Shown here piece by piece: positions 25,163-33,491 of a stretch of 37,884 nucleotides of DNA. This DNA comes from Saprospiraceae bacterium (GTDB lineage: Bacteria; Bacteroidota; Bacteroidia; Chitinophagales; Saprospiraceae), in NCBI GenBank assembly GCA_020629965.1, contig JAHDCG010000053.1:1-37884 (forward strand), given 5' to 3'. The notes below the pieces were generated by a model. That model made no database searches. It was not told the origin of the DNA and saw only the letters and a program-made list of their open reading frames with translations. The position numbers were made by a program, and so were the translations under genes. How positions within the stretch are numbered: position 1 is the first letter of the stretch; each line of letters starts with the position of its first letter.

Positions 25163-25226
25163 TTCAGCATAAATAGAACAAGATAAAGGAAGACGGTCTG
25201 CGGACGTTTTTTGTCAGATAATGACG

Positions 25227-25254
25227 GACAACCGACAACCGACAACCGGCAACT
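25227..25254 (-). repeat. 7-bp-period repeat array (GACAACC) before rpoA
   Basis: Three GACAACC units and one GGCAACT in register, inverted relative to the array after rpsD, ending 25 nt before the rpoA ATG. Confidence 0.75.
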
Positions 25255-25279
25255 TGTTTTCCAAACTTTAAAACAGCGT

Positions 25280-26278
25280 ATGAGCATACTGACCTTTCAG
25301 AAGCCGGATAAAATCGTTATGCAAAAGTCTGATGACTTTGAAGGCGAATTTGAATTCAAACCCTTAGAGCCGGGTTTCGGTCAAACCGTAGGTAACTCAT
25401 TGCGTCGCGTACTTTTGTCTTCTTTGGATGGTTTTGCTATCTCGGCAGTGCGTATCGCAGGTGTAGATCACGAGTTTTCGACTATTCGCGGCGTCGTACA
25501 GGATGTAGTGGATATTATCTTGAATCTCAAGCAAATACGTCTGAAACAACTCATTACCGATGATAACATCGAGGAAGAAAAAATCTACCTCACCATCAGC
25601 GGTAAAGAAGAATTTCGCGCGAAAGACATCGAAGAGCACACCAACGTCTTTAAGGTGATGAACCCGGACTTGGTACTCTGCCAAATGGAGCCTTTCGTGA
25701 ATTTGGAAATGGAATTGACCGTGACTAAAGGTCGCGGTTACGTGCCTTCCGATGAGAACCTGCCGAAAGACGCACCTATCGGCGTAATTCCGATCGATGC
25801 CATCTACACGCCGATTAAAAATGTGGCTTACCGCATTGAAAATACGCGGGTAGGTCAGGCGACGGATTACGAAAAATTGACCATCGAAATCAAAACCGAC
25901 GGTACAATTCACCCCGAGGAAGCACTGCGCGAGGCAAGCCGCATCATGATTCAGCACTTGATGTTGATTACCGACGAAAACATCACTTTCGACGACCCCG
26001 TAGGTCGCAAAGATGATGTTGTCGATGAACACATCCTGCACATGCGCAAACTGTTGAAAACAAATCTCGAAGATTTGGATTTATCGGTACGTGCGTACAA
26101 CTGTCTGAAAGCGGCAAAAATTAACTCTCTCGGTGAAATGGTACGCTACGATACCCACGAGTTGTTGAAGTTCCGTAACTTCGGTAAAAAATCATTGGTC
26201 GAAATCGAAGAATTGTTGCAAGACAAAGGTTTGACTTTCGGAATGGATTTGTCTAAGTACAAATTGGACGAAGAGTAG
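25280..26278 (+). CDS. rpoA: RNA polymerase alpha subunit
   Basis: This 332-residue protein has an alpha-NTD (about 1-230) with the dimerisation and beta/beta'-binding motif [20 protein letters not shown] and [11 protein letters not shown]. The alpha-CTD (about 245-332) has [19 protein letters not shown] and [17 protein letters not shown], the UP-element and activator-binding helices. The start at 25280 ([11 protein letters not shown]) is the conserved one; an upstream in-frame TTG at 25211 would translate the heptad DNA repeat and is rejected. It is followed by rplQ after 223 nt of repeat-rich DNA. Confidence 0.98.
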   Translation: MSILTFQKPDKIVMQKSDDFEGEFEFKPLEPGFGQTVGNSLRRVLLSSLDGFAISAVRIAGVDHEFSTIRGVVQDVVDIILNLKQIRLKQLITDDNIEEEKIYLTISGKEEFRAKDIEEHTNVFKVMNPDLVLCQMEPFVNLEMELTVTKGRGYVPSDENLPKDAPIGVIPIDAIYTPIKNVAYRIENTRVGQATDYEKLTIEIKTDGTIHPEEALREASRIMIQHLMLITDENITFDDPVGRKDDVVDEHILHMRKLLKTNLEDLDLSVRAYNCLKAAKINSLGEMVRYDTHELLKFRNFGKKSLVEIEELLQDKGLTFGMDLSKYKLDEE

Positions 26279-26283
26279 GGTAA

Positions 26284-26374
26284 GACTTTAGATATTAGAT
26301 TTTAGACGTTAGATTTTTCCCGCTCTGCTTAAAGACGCAGGAAGTCTAACGTCTAACATCTAAAGTCTAAATCT
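26284..26374. repeat. Inverted 7-bp-period arrays (GAYNTTA / RGTCTAA) between rpoA and rplQ
   Basis: The left arm (26284-26318) has five in-register heptads such as GACTTTA, GATTTTA and GACGTTA. The right arm (26343-26374) has the complementary AGTCTAA, CGTCTAA and CATCTAA. They can fold into a long imperfect stem over a 24-nt loop. The same unit recurs at 36398-36432. Confidence 0.65.
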
Positions 26375-26426
26375 CAATAAAAAAAAGCAGTAACGTCAGA
26401 CGTAACGGCAGTGGTAAAGGGAGGTC

Positions 26427-26460
26427 TATCAACTACCAACCAACAATTATCAACCAACCC
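26427..26460 (-). repeat. 7-bp-period repeat array (TATCAAC/TACCAAC)
   Basis: Four in-register heptads with a CAAC core, of the GTTG family in inverted orientation, 42 nt before rplQ. Confidence 0.6.
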
Positions 26461-26501
26461 GTCCGTGCTGCGAAGTTCATTAATTTTTAAAAAAGCATAA
26501 A

Positions 26502-26990
26502 ATGCGACACGGAAAGAAATTTAACCACCTCAAACGTAAGAAGGGACACCGTAAGGCTTTGTTGAAAAACATGGCTATCTCTTTGATTGAGCACAAACGT
26601 ATTAACACCACTTTGGCGAAAGCACGCGCATTGCGTATGTTCATCGAGCCTTTGGTGACTAAAGCAAAAGATAACACCACACACAACCGTCGTGTCGTAT
26701 TCTCTTACCTGCAAAACAAGGAAGCCGTCAAGACTTTGTTCGGTGACATCGCCGAGAAAATCGGCGACCGCCCGGGCGGTTACGTGCGCATCATCAAAGC
26801 CGGTTTCCGGATGAGTGACAGTGCGGAAACGGCAATGATTGAGTTTGTTGATTTCAACGAAACTTACAACAGCAAAGAAAAAGCGGGCGGTTCACGCCGT
26901 CGTCGTCGCCGTCGTTCGAGCAGCGCAGCGGCAGCTACAACTGCGGCAGCAGCTACTACGGCAGCAGCGGCAAGCAGCGAAGAAGAATAG
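26502..26990 (+). CDS. rplQ: 50S ribosomal protein L17 with Ala/Thr-rich tail
   Basis: This 162-residue protein begins [20 protein letters not shown] and has [23 protein letters not shown], the highly conserved L17 core that lines the exit tunnel side of the 50S subunit. Residues about 120-162 form a low-complexity extension: basic RRRRRRR-type stretch, then alternating Ala and Thr blocks ending SSEEE. E. coli L17 is 127 residues, so about 35 residues are extra; extensions are common in Bacteroidota but the Ala/Thr repeat is notable. Last gene of the operon, ended by the terminator at 27011. Confidence 0.97.
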   Translation: MRHGKKFNHLKRKKGHRKALLKNMAISLIEHKRINTTLAKARALRMFIEPLVTKAKDNTTHNRRVVFSYLQNKEAVKTLFGDIAEKIGDRPGGYVRIIKAGFRMSDSAETAMIEFVDFNETYNSKEKAGGSRRRRRRRSSSAAAATTAAAATTAAAASSEEE

Positions 26991-27010
26991 AATTTTTCTT
27001 TTCGGAAATA

Positions 27011-27048
27011 AAAAAAGCGACATTCGAGTAATCGAGTGTCGCTTTTTT
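27011..27048. terminator. Strong bidirectional terminator between rplQ and nadK
   Basis: A 17-bp stem (27011-27027 with 27032-27048, one G-T mismatch, GTAA loop) starts with six A and ends with six T. It therefore works for rplQ on the plus strand and nadK on the minus strand. Confidence 0.92.
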
Positions 27049-27060
27049 CGTGGGGCGTAG

Positions 27061-27096
27061 CTCCTCAACCTCACAACCCCTCGACCTCCAAACCTC
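27061..27096. repeat. Short-period CCTC/CAACC repeat after nadK
   Basis: CCTCAACC/CCTCGACC/CCAAACC-type units at 9-10 nt spacing fill the gap between the terminator and the nadK stop codon. Confidence 0.45.
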
Positions 27097-27981
27097 TCAA
27101 TGATTCCGCGAGTCCATCCCCCAAGCCAACTTATTCCGGATCGTACTCATAAAACTCGTGTCGTTCAACTGTACCAACAGCATTTCAAAATCGCCTTTGC
27201 GTACCGCTAATTGCGTCGAAGAAGTAATCGTCTCGAAGCGACTGTCGAGGGTACACAGAAAATTTTCGGCGCGCCCTTCGACCTCGAAAGAAATCACCGA
27301 GTTATCGGAAATGACAATCGGGCGGATGTTCAAATTATGCGGCGCGACGGGGGTAATCACAAAATTGCCCGAACCGGGAAAAATAATCGGTCCGCCGCAA
27401 CTCAAGGAATATCCCGTCGAACCCGTCGGCGTAGCGATAATAATCCCGTCTGCCCAATAAGAATTCAGATACGCGCCGTCGATGAAAGTATGAATGGTAA
27501 TCATGGACGAGGTGTCGCGCTTCAAGATGGTAAAGTCATTGAGCGCAAAAGGAATTTCGCCGAACAGAGACATATTGCTTTCCGTCTGCAACAACGACCG
27601 CCGTTCTATTGAGTACATACCGCGCTGTAAAAGCTCGATGGCTTCCTTAATTTTCGTTTTTTCAATGCCCGCCAAAAATCCCAAACGACCCAGATTGATA
27701 CCTAAAATGGGTACGTTGCTGTCGCGCACCACCGTCGCGGCGTTCAAAATAGTACCGTCGCCGCCCAAAGTAATGACGTAATCGAATTTCTTGATTCTGA
27801 AATCGACGTAGCCCGTAAAACTGCCGACGTTGCCTTTAAACTGTATTTTTCCCTGCAATTCTTCTAAATACGGCGCAAAAACATAGGCGTTAATTCCCGC
27901 TTCGTGCAGTACATCGAAGAAATTTTGGACGTGCGGAATGTCCGTATCTTTTAAAAAAGTGCTGTAAACGACTACTTGCAT
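27097..27981 (-). CDS. nadK: NAD kinase
   Basis: This 294-residue cytosolic enzyme phosphorylates NAD to NADP with ATP or polyphosphate. Diagnostic motifs are YVITLGGDGTILNA (GGDGT at 73-77), ILGINLGRLGFLAG, FALNDFTILKR (the NE/D motif), WADGIIIATPTGSTGYSLSCGGPI and PHNLNIRPIVI. Length and order match bacterial NadK. Start is ATG 27981. It converges on rplQ and shares its terminator; upstream lies a 218-nt gap with a heptad array and then the Omp85-type gene on the same strand. Confidence 0.97.
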   Translation of the reverse strand: MQVVVYSTFLKDTDIPHVQNFFDVLHEAGINAYVFAPYLEELQGKIQFKGNVGSFTGYVDFRIKKFDYVITLGGDGTILNAATVVRDSNVPILGINLGRLGFLAGIEKTKIKEAIELLQRGMYSIERRSLLQTESNMSLFGEIPFALNDFTILKRDTSSMITIHTFIDGAYLNSYWADGIIIATPTGSTGYSLSCGGPIIFPGSGNFVITPVAPHNLNIRPIVISDNSVISFEVEGRAENFLCTLDSRFETITSSTQLAVRKGDFEMLLVQLNDTSFMSTIRNKLAWGMDSRNH

Positions 27982-28035
27982 CGAAGATGGTTAGTTAATC
28001 TTATTGTTCAAAATTTTATGCAAATCTCATAAAAT

Positions 28036-28063
28036 GTTGATAGTTGGTGGTTGATAGTTGACC
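28036..28063 (+). repeat. 7-bp-period repeat array (GTTGATA)
   Basis: Four in-register units GTTGATA/GTTGGTG/GTTGACC in the gap between nadK and the outer-membrane protein gene. The rest of the 218-nt gap shows nothing recognisable. Confidence 0.6.
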
Positions 28064-28199
28064 GGAAAAATTTCCTAATGACGGATGATTTTCCTTTTAA
28101 ACTCGATAACTCTATACAAATCTACAAGAATTTCAAACCTCCCGTGTCAATCTCATAGTACGATAAGTTTTAGAATAACGTTTTTTGATGAAAACAAAG

Positions 28200-29642
28200 T
28201 CAATCCACCCCCACGCGCACGTGTAAAAAGAACCCGTGTTCGTTCAATCGGTTGAAAGTATATTCCATTTGCACCACGACGGTGTAATAAACGTTGATGT
28301 CCAAACCCACGCCGCGCCCCCACAGCAGCGTGTCGTTCAGCGGATTGCCTGCGCCGTAAAAATTATCCTGCGCCCAGCCGAGGTCGTTGTTTAGGTTAAA
28401 ATAAACACGGGTCGGCATCTTGCGGAAGGCTTTGAGCGGCGACAGTTTTCCGAAATTGATACTATTGTTGAACAACTCGTAGCGCAGCGTCGATTTTTGG
28501 TAAACGTAATCCGTACCGTCGATAACGTAATATTCGTAGCCGCGCACATAGTCGTCTTCGTAGCCCAAAGCCCGCATATCGTAGTACGGCTGTCGGCTGC
28601 GGATGAAGGCGTAACGCCCCTGCACGATGGCTTCAACGCTGAATTTGTCGTTGAGTTTAAACCATTTTGCTGCCCGCCCCGTAAAGTCCAAAGCGTTGCG
28701 TTCGCCGAAAATACCCAAGCCTGTTTTGCTGAGTCGGCCCGACAAATAAGAACCCGTCAGCGGGTAGGGTTTGATGTCGCGCTTATCGACGGCGTACTCG
28801 TAAGAGACGGCAAACCACCGTAACTTAGTGCGGTCGTCGCCGAAAAAATCGGGGTTGAGTTCGTCCTTGACTACGCTGCGAATGCGGTTGCGCTGATAAG
28901 TCAACTGCACGACCTGCCGACTAAACAAGCCCGGTCGAATAAAAAGTCTGCCCTCGACCCGTTGCCTTTTGTAAAGATAGACATCCTCCGAATTTTCAAA
29001 AACCAACTCGTTTCCGATGGTCGCGTAGGGGATTTCCTTGTTCTTAGTCGCCAAAATATTCAAACCTACCCCGATGGTTTTCTTGCGATTTAAGCCCGGC
29101 AGTTCGTAGTCCATTTCAAACTTGCGGGTATAGCCCCACTGCCCCGTAAAGCGGATGCGGTCGCCGCGCCCCGTCAGGTTGATGTGGTACATGCGCAGCC
29201 CGAAATTGACGCGTGACAGGCTGTGATTCATTTCGTTCCACCAGACGCTGAAATTTCGGTCCGCCAACTCAAAAATCGGCAGCGGCAAAATGAAAAAAGT
29301 TTCTTCGATATTCACTTCGACGTAGGCGTGATTGGTGTCCGTATTCCAATCTTTCAAATTGAAATTCACGTCGCTGAACAGCCCGGTATTCATCAAATAC
29401 AGCTTATTTGTCTCGAAGCGTAGGGTCAAAATTTCCAAGTCGATGGTATCGCCGCGCCGAAAATCCATTTCCCGCAAAATAACCTTCCGCTTCGTTTTTC
29501 GGTGTCCTTTCACGACCACGCTGTCTAAGACAATTAACTGCGCCTGCGTTTCCGTCCCGCCGAAAAATAAAACGCAAAACGTAAGCACTACGACGCGCAC
29601 GCAAAGACGAAAAGAGTTTTTAGTTTTTGTGAAAATTGACAT
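28200..29642 (-). CDS. Omp85/BamA-TamA-like outer-membrane protein with one POTRA domain
   Basis: This 480-residue protein has a signal peptide (about 1-35, ending ETQAQ). A single POTRA-like domain (about 36-113) runs from VLDSVVVKGHRKTKRKVILREMDFRRGD to LYLMNTGLFSDVNF. The rest is an amphipathic beta-barrel with many aromatic strand ends, including GRGDRIRFTGQWGYTRKFEMDYELPGL and YPLTGSYLSGRLSKTG, which matches the bacterial surface antigen D15 family. BamA itself has five POTRAs; one POTRA suggests a lineage-specific outer-membrane biogenesis or secretion factor. The last residue is Asp rather than the usual Phe. Promoter at 29689-29716 on the minus strand. Confidence 0.85.
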   Translation of the reverse strand: MSIFTKTKNSFRLCVRVVVLTFCVLFFGGTETQAQLIVLDSVVVKGHRKTKRKVILREMDFRRGDTIDLEILTLRFETNKLYLMNTGLFSDVNFNLKDWNTDTNHAYVEVNIEETFFILPLPIFELADRNFSVWWNEMNHSLSRVNFGLRMYHINLTGRGDRIRFTGQWGYTRKFEMDYELPGLNRKKTIGVGLNILATKNKEIPYATIGNELVFENSEDVYLYKRQRVEGRLFIRPGLFSRQVVQLTYQRNRIRSVVKDELNPDFFGDDRTKLRWFAVSYEYAVDKRDIKPYPLTGSYLSGRLSKTGLGIFGERNALDFTGRAAKWFKLNDKFSVEAIVQGRYAFIRSRQPYYDMRALGYEDDYVRGYEYYVIDGTDYVYQKSTLRYELFNNSINFGKLSPLKAFRKMPTRVYFNLNNDLGWAQDNFYGAGNPLNDTLLWGRGVGLDINVYYTVVVQMEYTFNRLNEHGFFLHVRVGVD

Positions 29643-29688
29643 ATAAAAATTCGGGTCGGAAGAAGAAAAAACAACGGCAACGGAAGCA

Positions 29689-29716
29689 CAAAAGTAATCT
29701 TATTGCCGTGCATCAA
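29689..29716 (-). promoter_or_regulatory. Consensus promoter of the Omp85-like gene
   Basis: On the minus strand TTG (29716-29714), a 17-nt spacer and TACTTTTG (29696-29689) match the Bacteroidota consensus. It lies 47 nt before the start codon. Confidence 0.7.
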
Positions 29717-29766
29717 ACGTCGCGTACCGTAAAATCACGGTAACAAATAAAAAACAATTTTCCGGC

Positions 29767-29796
29767 TTGCCGTTCCGTTTATTCCTTCTACTTTTG
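29767..29796 (+). promoter_or_regulatory. Consensus promoter of the purF-type gene
   Basis: TTG (29767-29769), a 19-nt spacer and TACTTTTG (29789-29796) form a full -33/-7 promoter. The same -7 octamer is used in the divergent promoter about 75 nt away. The leader to the ATG is about 225 nt. Confidence 0.72.
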
Positions 29797-29958
29797 CGCT
29801 TTGATTTTAAAAGCAAAAAAAGCATCCGTAAAGGAGACTTATTTGCCTTGTACTAAATCATTTTTCAACCGCGTTTTGTTCGGTTCTGCGAAAGGAGTTC
29901 TGTCTTTTAAAGCCAACGAACAAACTCTGAAAATAATTGAAATTCTAAGAAGTCAGCC

Positions 29959-30017
29959 CACAACTCAAACCACTCCAACGACTCAAACAATTCTAACAAC
30001 AACTCAACCACTCCAAT
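29959..30017 (-). repeat. 9-10-bp-period repeat (ACTCAAACC) in the purF leader
   Basis: Units such as ACTCAAACC, ACTCCAACG and ACTCAACC recur at 9-10 nt spacing up to 12 nt before the ATG. The complement of the right part matches the repeat at 34942-35004. Confidence 0.55.
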
Positions 30018-30029
30018 AATTTTTCAGCC

Positions 30030-31931
30030 ATGAGTGATTCTATCAAACACGAATGCGGTATTGCCTTAATTCGTTTGCGAAAACCACTGGAATATTACCG
30101 CGAAAATCACGGCACCGCACTCTACGGAGTGAATAAGTTGCACCTGCTCATGCAAAAGCAGCGCAACCGCGGGCAAGACGGCGCGGGTATTGCCACGATT
30201 AAACTCGACACCAATCCGGGTACGCGCTACATCAGCCGCAAACGCAGCAACGACCGCGACCCGCTCAAGGCAATTTTCACCGGGGTGTACGACTATTTTA
30301 ATAAACTCACGCCCGAGCAAATGCAGGACACCGCGTGGCTGAAAGAAAATCTGCCCTACACCGGCGAGCTGCTGCTCGGTCATCTGCGCTACGGCACCCA
30401 CGGCGGCAACAGCATCGAGGCGGTACACCCGCTGCTCCGCCAAAATAATTGGATAAGCAGAAATCTCGTCCTTGCCGGCAACTTTAACCTCACCAACGTC
30501 GATGAGCTTTTTCAGGAACTCGTCGAACTCGGACAATACCCGAAAGAAAAATCGGATACCATCACGATGCTCGAAAAAATCGGGCATTTTCTCGACGACG
30601 AGGTGCAGCGGCTTTTTACCTGGTACAAACCCGAAGGTTACTCCAACATTGAAATCAACGACCGCATCAAAAAAGGCTTGGATGTTCAGCGTTTGCTGCG
30701 GCGGGCGAGCAAGAAATTCGACGGCGGCTACGCAATGGCGGGTCTCATCGGTCACGGCGATGCCTTCGTGATGCGCGACCCTTCCGGCATTCGTCCGGCT
30801 TTTTATTATCAAGACGATGAGGTGGTGGTTTGTGCCTCCGAGCGACCCGCGATACAGACGACTTTCGGGGTGCATTTCTCTAAAGTAAAAGAAATCAAAC
30901 CCGGTCACGCTTTGATTATCAAGGCAGACGGGCGGGTCTCCGAAGAGCCGTTTACCGAGCCGTTGGAGCGCAAAGCCTGTTCTTTCGAGCGCATTTATTT
31001 CTCGCGCGGCACCGACCGCGATATTTATTTAGAGCGCAAAAGACTCGGAGAACAGCTCGCTGAAACGGTTTTAAAAGAGGTGGATTACGATTTTAAAAAT
31101 ACCGTTTTCTCCTTCGTGCCGAATACGGCGGAAAGCTCTTTTTACGGTTTGGTGCAGGGCGTAGAAAAGCGGCTGAATGAAGTCAAGGCGGATAAAATCA
31201 GTAAACTCTGCAAGAAAAAAGGCGGTATCGACGCGAAAAAATTGGAAAAAGTGATGTCGATGCGGGCGCGGGTAGAAAAAATCGTCGTGAAAGATGAAAA
31301 ACTGCGTACCTTCATCGCCGACGATAACTCACGCGGCGACATGGTTTCGCACGGTTACGATGTAACTTACGGCATTGTCAAAAACGAAAAAGACAACCTC
31401 GTTTTGGTTGATGACAGCATTGTACGCGGTACGACTTTGCGCGACAGTATCATTACGGCGGTTTCAAAATTGCGTCCGAAAAAAATTATCGTGGTCAGTT
31501 CCGCGCCGCAAATTCGCTACCCGGACTGCTACGGCATCGACATGTCGCGCATGAATAACTTCGTGGCTTTCAAAGCATTGGTGGCTTTGTTAAAAGAAAA
31601 CGGAAAAACCAAGCTGCTCGAAAAAGCCTACAAACGCTGCAAGGCACAGGAAGGTCTGCTCGTCGATGACATCAAAAATCATTTGGCACCGCTGTACGAC
31701 GAGTTCAGCTACGAAGAAATCAGCGATAAAATTGCCGAAATTATCACACCGAAAGGCATCAAACCCGAGATAAAGGTTATTTACCAAACAGTTTCGGATT
31801 TGCACAAGGCTTGCCCCGAAAATACGGGGGACTGGTATTTCAGCGGAAATTATCCGACGCCGGGCGGTAATCGGGTGGTGAATCGAGCGTTTATTAATTT
31901 TATGGAGAATCGGGATGAGCGAGCGTATTAG
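30030..31931 (+). CDS. purF: Amidophosphoribosyltransferase, Bacteroidota long form
   Basis: This 633-residue enzyme transfers ammonia from glutamine to PRPP, the first committed step of purine synthesis. The N-terminal class II amidotransferase domain has Cys9 in HECGIALI, so the short leader MSDSIKHE must be removed to expose the nucleophile, then QKQRNRGQDGAGIAT, GHLRYGTHGGN and AGNFNLTN. The C-terminal phosphoribosyltransferase domain has LVLVDDSIVRGTTLRDS (about 457-473), the PRPP-binding loop, and an end region PTPGGNRVVNRAF. It is about 130 residues longer than E. coli PurF, with a Lys-rich insert around 385-425. A second, shorter PurF commonly exists in this phylum, so this may be a paralogue. 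Confidence 0.92.
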   Translation: MSDSIKHECGIALIRLRKPLEYYRENHGTALYGVNKLHLLMQKQRNRGQDGAGIATIKLDTNPGTRYISRKRSNDRDPLKAIFTGVYDYFNKLTPEQMQDTAWLKENLPYTGELLLGHLRYGTHGGNSIEAVHPLLRQNNWISRNLVLAGNFNLTNVDELFQELVELGQYPKEKSDTITMLEKIGHFLDDEVQRLFTWYKPEGYSNIEINDRIKKGLDVQRLLRRASKKFDGGYAMAGLIGHGDAFVMRDPSGIRPAFYYQDDEVVVCASERPAIQTTFGVHFSKVKEIKPGHALIIKADGRVSEEPFTEPLERKACSFERIYFSRGTDRDIYLERKRLGEQLAETVLKEVDYDFKNTVFSFVPNTAESSFYGLVQGVEKRLNEVKADKISKLCKKKGGIDAKKLEKVMSMRARVEKIVVKDEKLRTFIADDNSRGDMVSHGYDVTYGIVKNEKDNLVLVDDSIVRGTTLRDSIITAVSKLRPKKIIVVSSAPQIRYPDCYGIDMSRMNNFVAFKALVALLKENGKTKLLEKAYKRCKAQEGLLVDDIKNHLAPLYDEFSYEEISDKIAEIITPKGIKPEIKVIYQTVSDLHKACPENTGDWYFSGNYPTPGGNRVVNRAFINFMENRDERAY

Positions 31932-31957
31932 TTGGTGGTTGTTGGTTGGTAGTTTAT
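31930..31957 (+). repeat. 7-bp-period repeat array (GGTTGTT) overlapping the purF stop
   Basis: Four in-register GTTG-core heptads; the first includes the last bases of the stop codon. Confidence 0.6.
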
Positions 31958-32127
31958 GGAAGGGTAGAAATTGTTTTTAATATTTCGGTATCAGCAAAAA
32001 TTGTGTTTTCTTTTTACCGTTTCTCTAATTTCTCTTTCAAAGTAACTAATTAAGTTTTCAGGTATATCTGCGTATTTGACACGCGAAAGCGTACCTGATA
32101 CGCAAGTCAATCGAAAATTAACGCAGT

Positions 32128-32475
32128 ATGAAAAATCTGATATTCGCTCTATCGGCTCTGCTTAATGTAATTCTTCTGTTTTCGCTTTTTTTTAATTGGT
32201 TTAACGCTCCGACCTATAACTACGGAAAACTAAAAGAAGATATAGAAGTCGGCGTTTTTATGAGTGACGACAAGGTATTTAAAATTCCCGCAGGAATAAC
32301 CGTACAAGATGTTTCACCTCGCGGAATAGATGCAATCGGACGCTTTGAAAATAATCGATTCAGTATTATCGTTTCTTCTGAAGCGGAATTGGTCGATTAC
32401 AAATCATCACCGGACAGTTTGCTGAAATTCGGTAATATTTATTCTGCTGACAGCAAATTTGAAAGCGACAACTAA
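32128..32475 (+). CDS. Hypothetical membrane-anchored protein
   Basis: This 115-residue protein has one N-terminal transmembrane or signal-anchor helix (about 4-25, ALSALLNVILLFSLFFNWF). A soluble beta-rich part follows, with KVFKIPAGITVQDVSPRGID and FSIIVSSEAELVDY. There is no lipobox and no motif I recognise. It is a single gene preceded by 196 nt with a heptad array and no clear promoter; the region around 32075-32110 contains GCGTATTTGACACGCG-like partial symmetry. Confidence 0.6.
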   Translation: MKNLIFALSALLNVILLFSLFFNWFNAPTYNYGKLKEDIEVGVFMSDDKVFKIPAGITVQDVSPRGIDAIGRFENNRFSIIVSSEAELVDYKSSPDSLLKFGNIYSADSKFESDN

Positions 32476-32526
32476 CCCATTTGCGGCAAAAGGCGTAAGT
32501 AGAATTTATAATATGAATTTTTTTCC

Positions 32527-32534
32527 TACCTTTG
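32527..32534 (+). promoter_or_regulatory. -7 box upstream of the 32668-33902 operon
   Basis: TACCTTTG matches TAnnTTTG, 133 nt before the ATG at 32668. No -33 TTG at the normal distance. Confidence 0.45.
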
Positions 32535-32603
32535 AACGGTGTTTTTGATTTTGACCGGAAGTTGTTCGAGGTCATTACTAAAGTTCAGAATGAAGCAATT
32601 AAA

Positions 32604-32641
32604 CGTCTAAACGCCTAAACCTCCTAAACAATCCCGTAAAC
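32604..32641 (+). repeat. 9-bp-period repeat (CCTAAAC units)
   Basis: CGTCTAAA, CGCCTAAAC and CTCCTAAAC in register at about 9 nt, inside the leader of the small operon. Confidence 0.5.
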
Positions 32642-32667
32642 ATATTTTTAAAAAAACTGACAACACT

Positions 32668-32937
32668 ATGCCTCCTTTACAGCAAATCGGATTTTCGGAT
32701 AAATTACTTGAGTTTATCAACAAATTCGGACCTACGCAGGGTCTTTTTGTGGTGTTCGTGCTCGGTTTGCTGTTTTTTTTGTACCGTCGTTTTGACAAAT
32801 TATACGACCGTGCTTTAGACGAAAAACAAAAGGAAATCGACCGCCTGACTGCCGAAAATAAAAGCTACCGCGAAATGTTTTTGAGTTTGCTGCGCGAAGG
32901 ATTTAAACTGAATACACCCGCAAATCCGGAAAAATAA
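32668..32937 (+). CDS. Hypothetical single-pass membrane protein with coiled coil
   Basis: This 89-residue protein has a short N-terminal amphipathic stretch, one transmembrane helix (about 25-41, GLFVVFVLGLLFFLYRR) and then a charged coiled coil (about 45-80, KEIDRLTAENKSYREMFLSLL). The layout resembles small holin-like or divisome-accessory proteins, but nothing specific identifies it. First of three genes with gaps of only 10 and 10 nt, so probably one operon with the next two. Confidence 0.6.
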   Translation: MPPLQQIGFSDKLLEFINKFGPTQGLFVVFVLGLLFFLYRRFDKLYDRALDEKQKEIDRLTAENKSYREMFLSLLREGFKLNTPANPEK

Positions 32938-32947
32938 ATCATCTTTA

Positions 32948-33481
32948 ATGCTGCCGATTTTTCTCTGCCTGCTTTTGCTTAGTATCCTGCTGCTGCGCCG
33001 CTACCGGCGCATCCGGGCGGTGCTGCGCGCGGATGAAACGGTCTTTCGCATTCAGCGGTTGCAGGGAGAAATGACCGCTTTTCTCGGTGTGCAACAGCAC
33101 AGCCTGACCTTCGCCGAAATCGCACAAATTAAAGAATTGCTCGACCTGTGCGACCTTACGGCACAAACTCAAAGGCAGGTTTATACGAATTTCGATACGA
33201 CAAAAATCAAAAACGCTTTGCACACCCAGCAACGCGCCGTCGCAAAATTAGAAGCCAAAACCGCGCACCGGTTCAGTCCCCGCGTCCGAGAGTTTTGCGG
33301 CGAATTTGCGGAAATTATCTCCCGCGACCTGCAAAGAAACTCCGCTTTCTACCGCCGTCACTTCACGCTCGCCGCCTTGCGCAGCGGTTACTTATTCACT
33401 TCTTTTTCGTCATACCGAAAAAGTCTGCGCGACATCGGACGCGGTCGCCCTCTTCATTCCGTCAATGCTCTTGACAACTAA
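32948..33481 (+). CDS. Hypothetical membrane-anchored helical protein
   Basis: This 177-residue protein has a hydrophobic N-terminus (LPIFLCLLLLSILLL) followed by RRYRR, giving an inside-positive anchor. A mostly helical, basic body follows, including FAEIAQIKELLDLCDLTAQTQ and RRHFTLAALRSGYLF. No family is recognised. It begins 10 nt after the upstream small membrane gene and ends 10 nt before the lipoprotein gene, so all three are likely co-transcribed and may work together at the inner membrane. Confidence 0.6.
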   Translation: MLPIFLCLLLLSILLLRRYRRIRAVLRADETVFRIQRLQGEMTAFLGVQQHSLTFAEIAQIKELLDLCDLTAQTQRQVYTNFDTTKIKNALHTQQRAVAKLEAKTAHRFSPRVREFCGEFAEIISRDLQRNSAFYRRHFTLAALRSGYLFTSFSSYRKSLRDIGRGRPLHSVNALDN

Positions 33482-33491
33482 AAACAAAATT

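Noticed and set aside
23247-25254. Heptad arrays considered as a CRISPR array
   Set aside because: Units are only 7 bp with no spacers, and no cas genes are present.
25211-25279. N-terminal extension of rpoA
   Set aside because: The extra residues are the translation of a heptad DNA repeat; the conserved alpha start is at 25280.
29801-30019. 72-residue ORF before purF
   Set aside because: It begins in the promoter region and its C-terminus (Thr/Gln-rich) is the translation of the 9-10-bp repeat.
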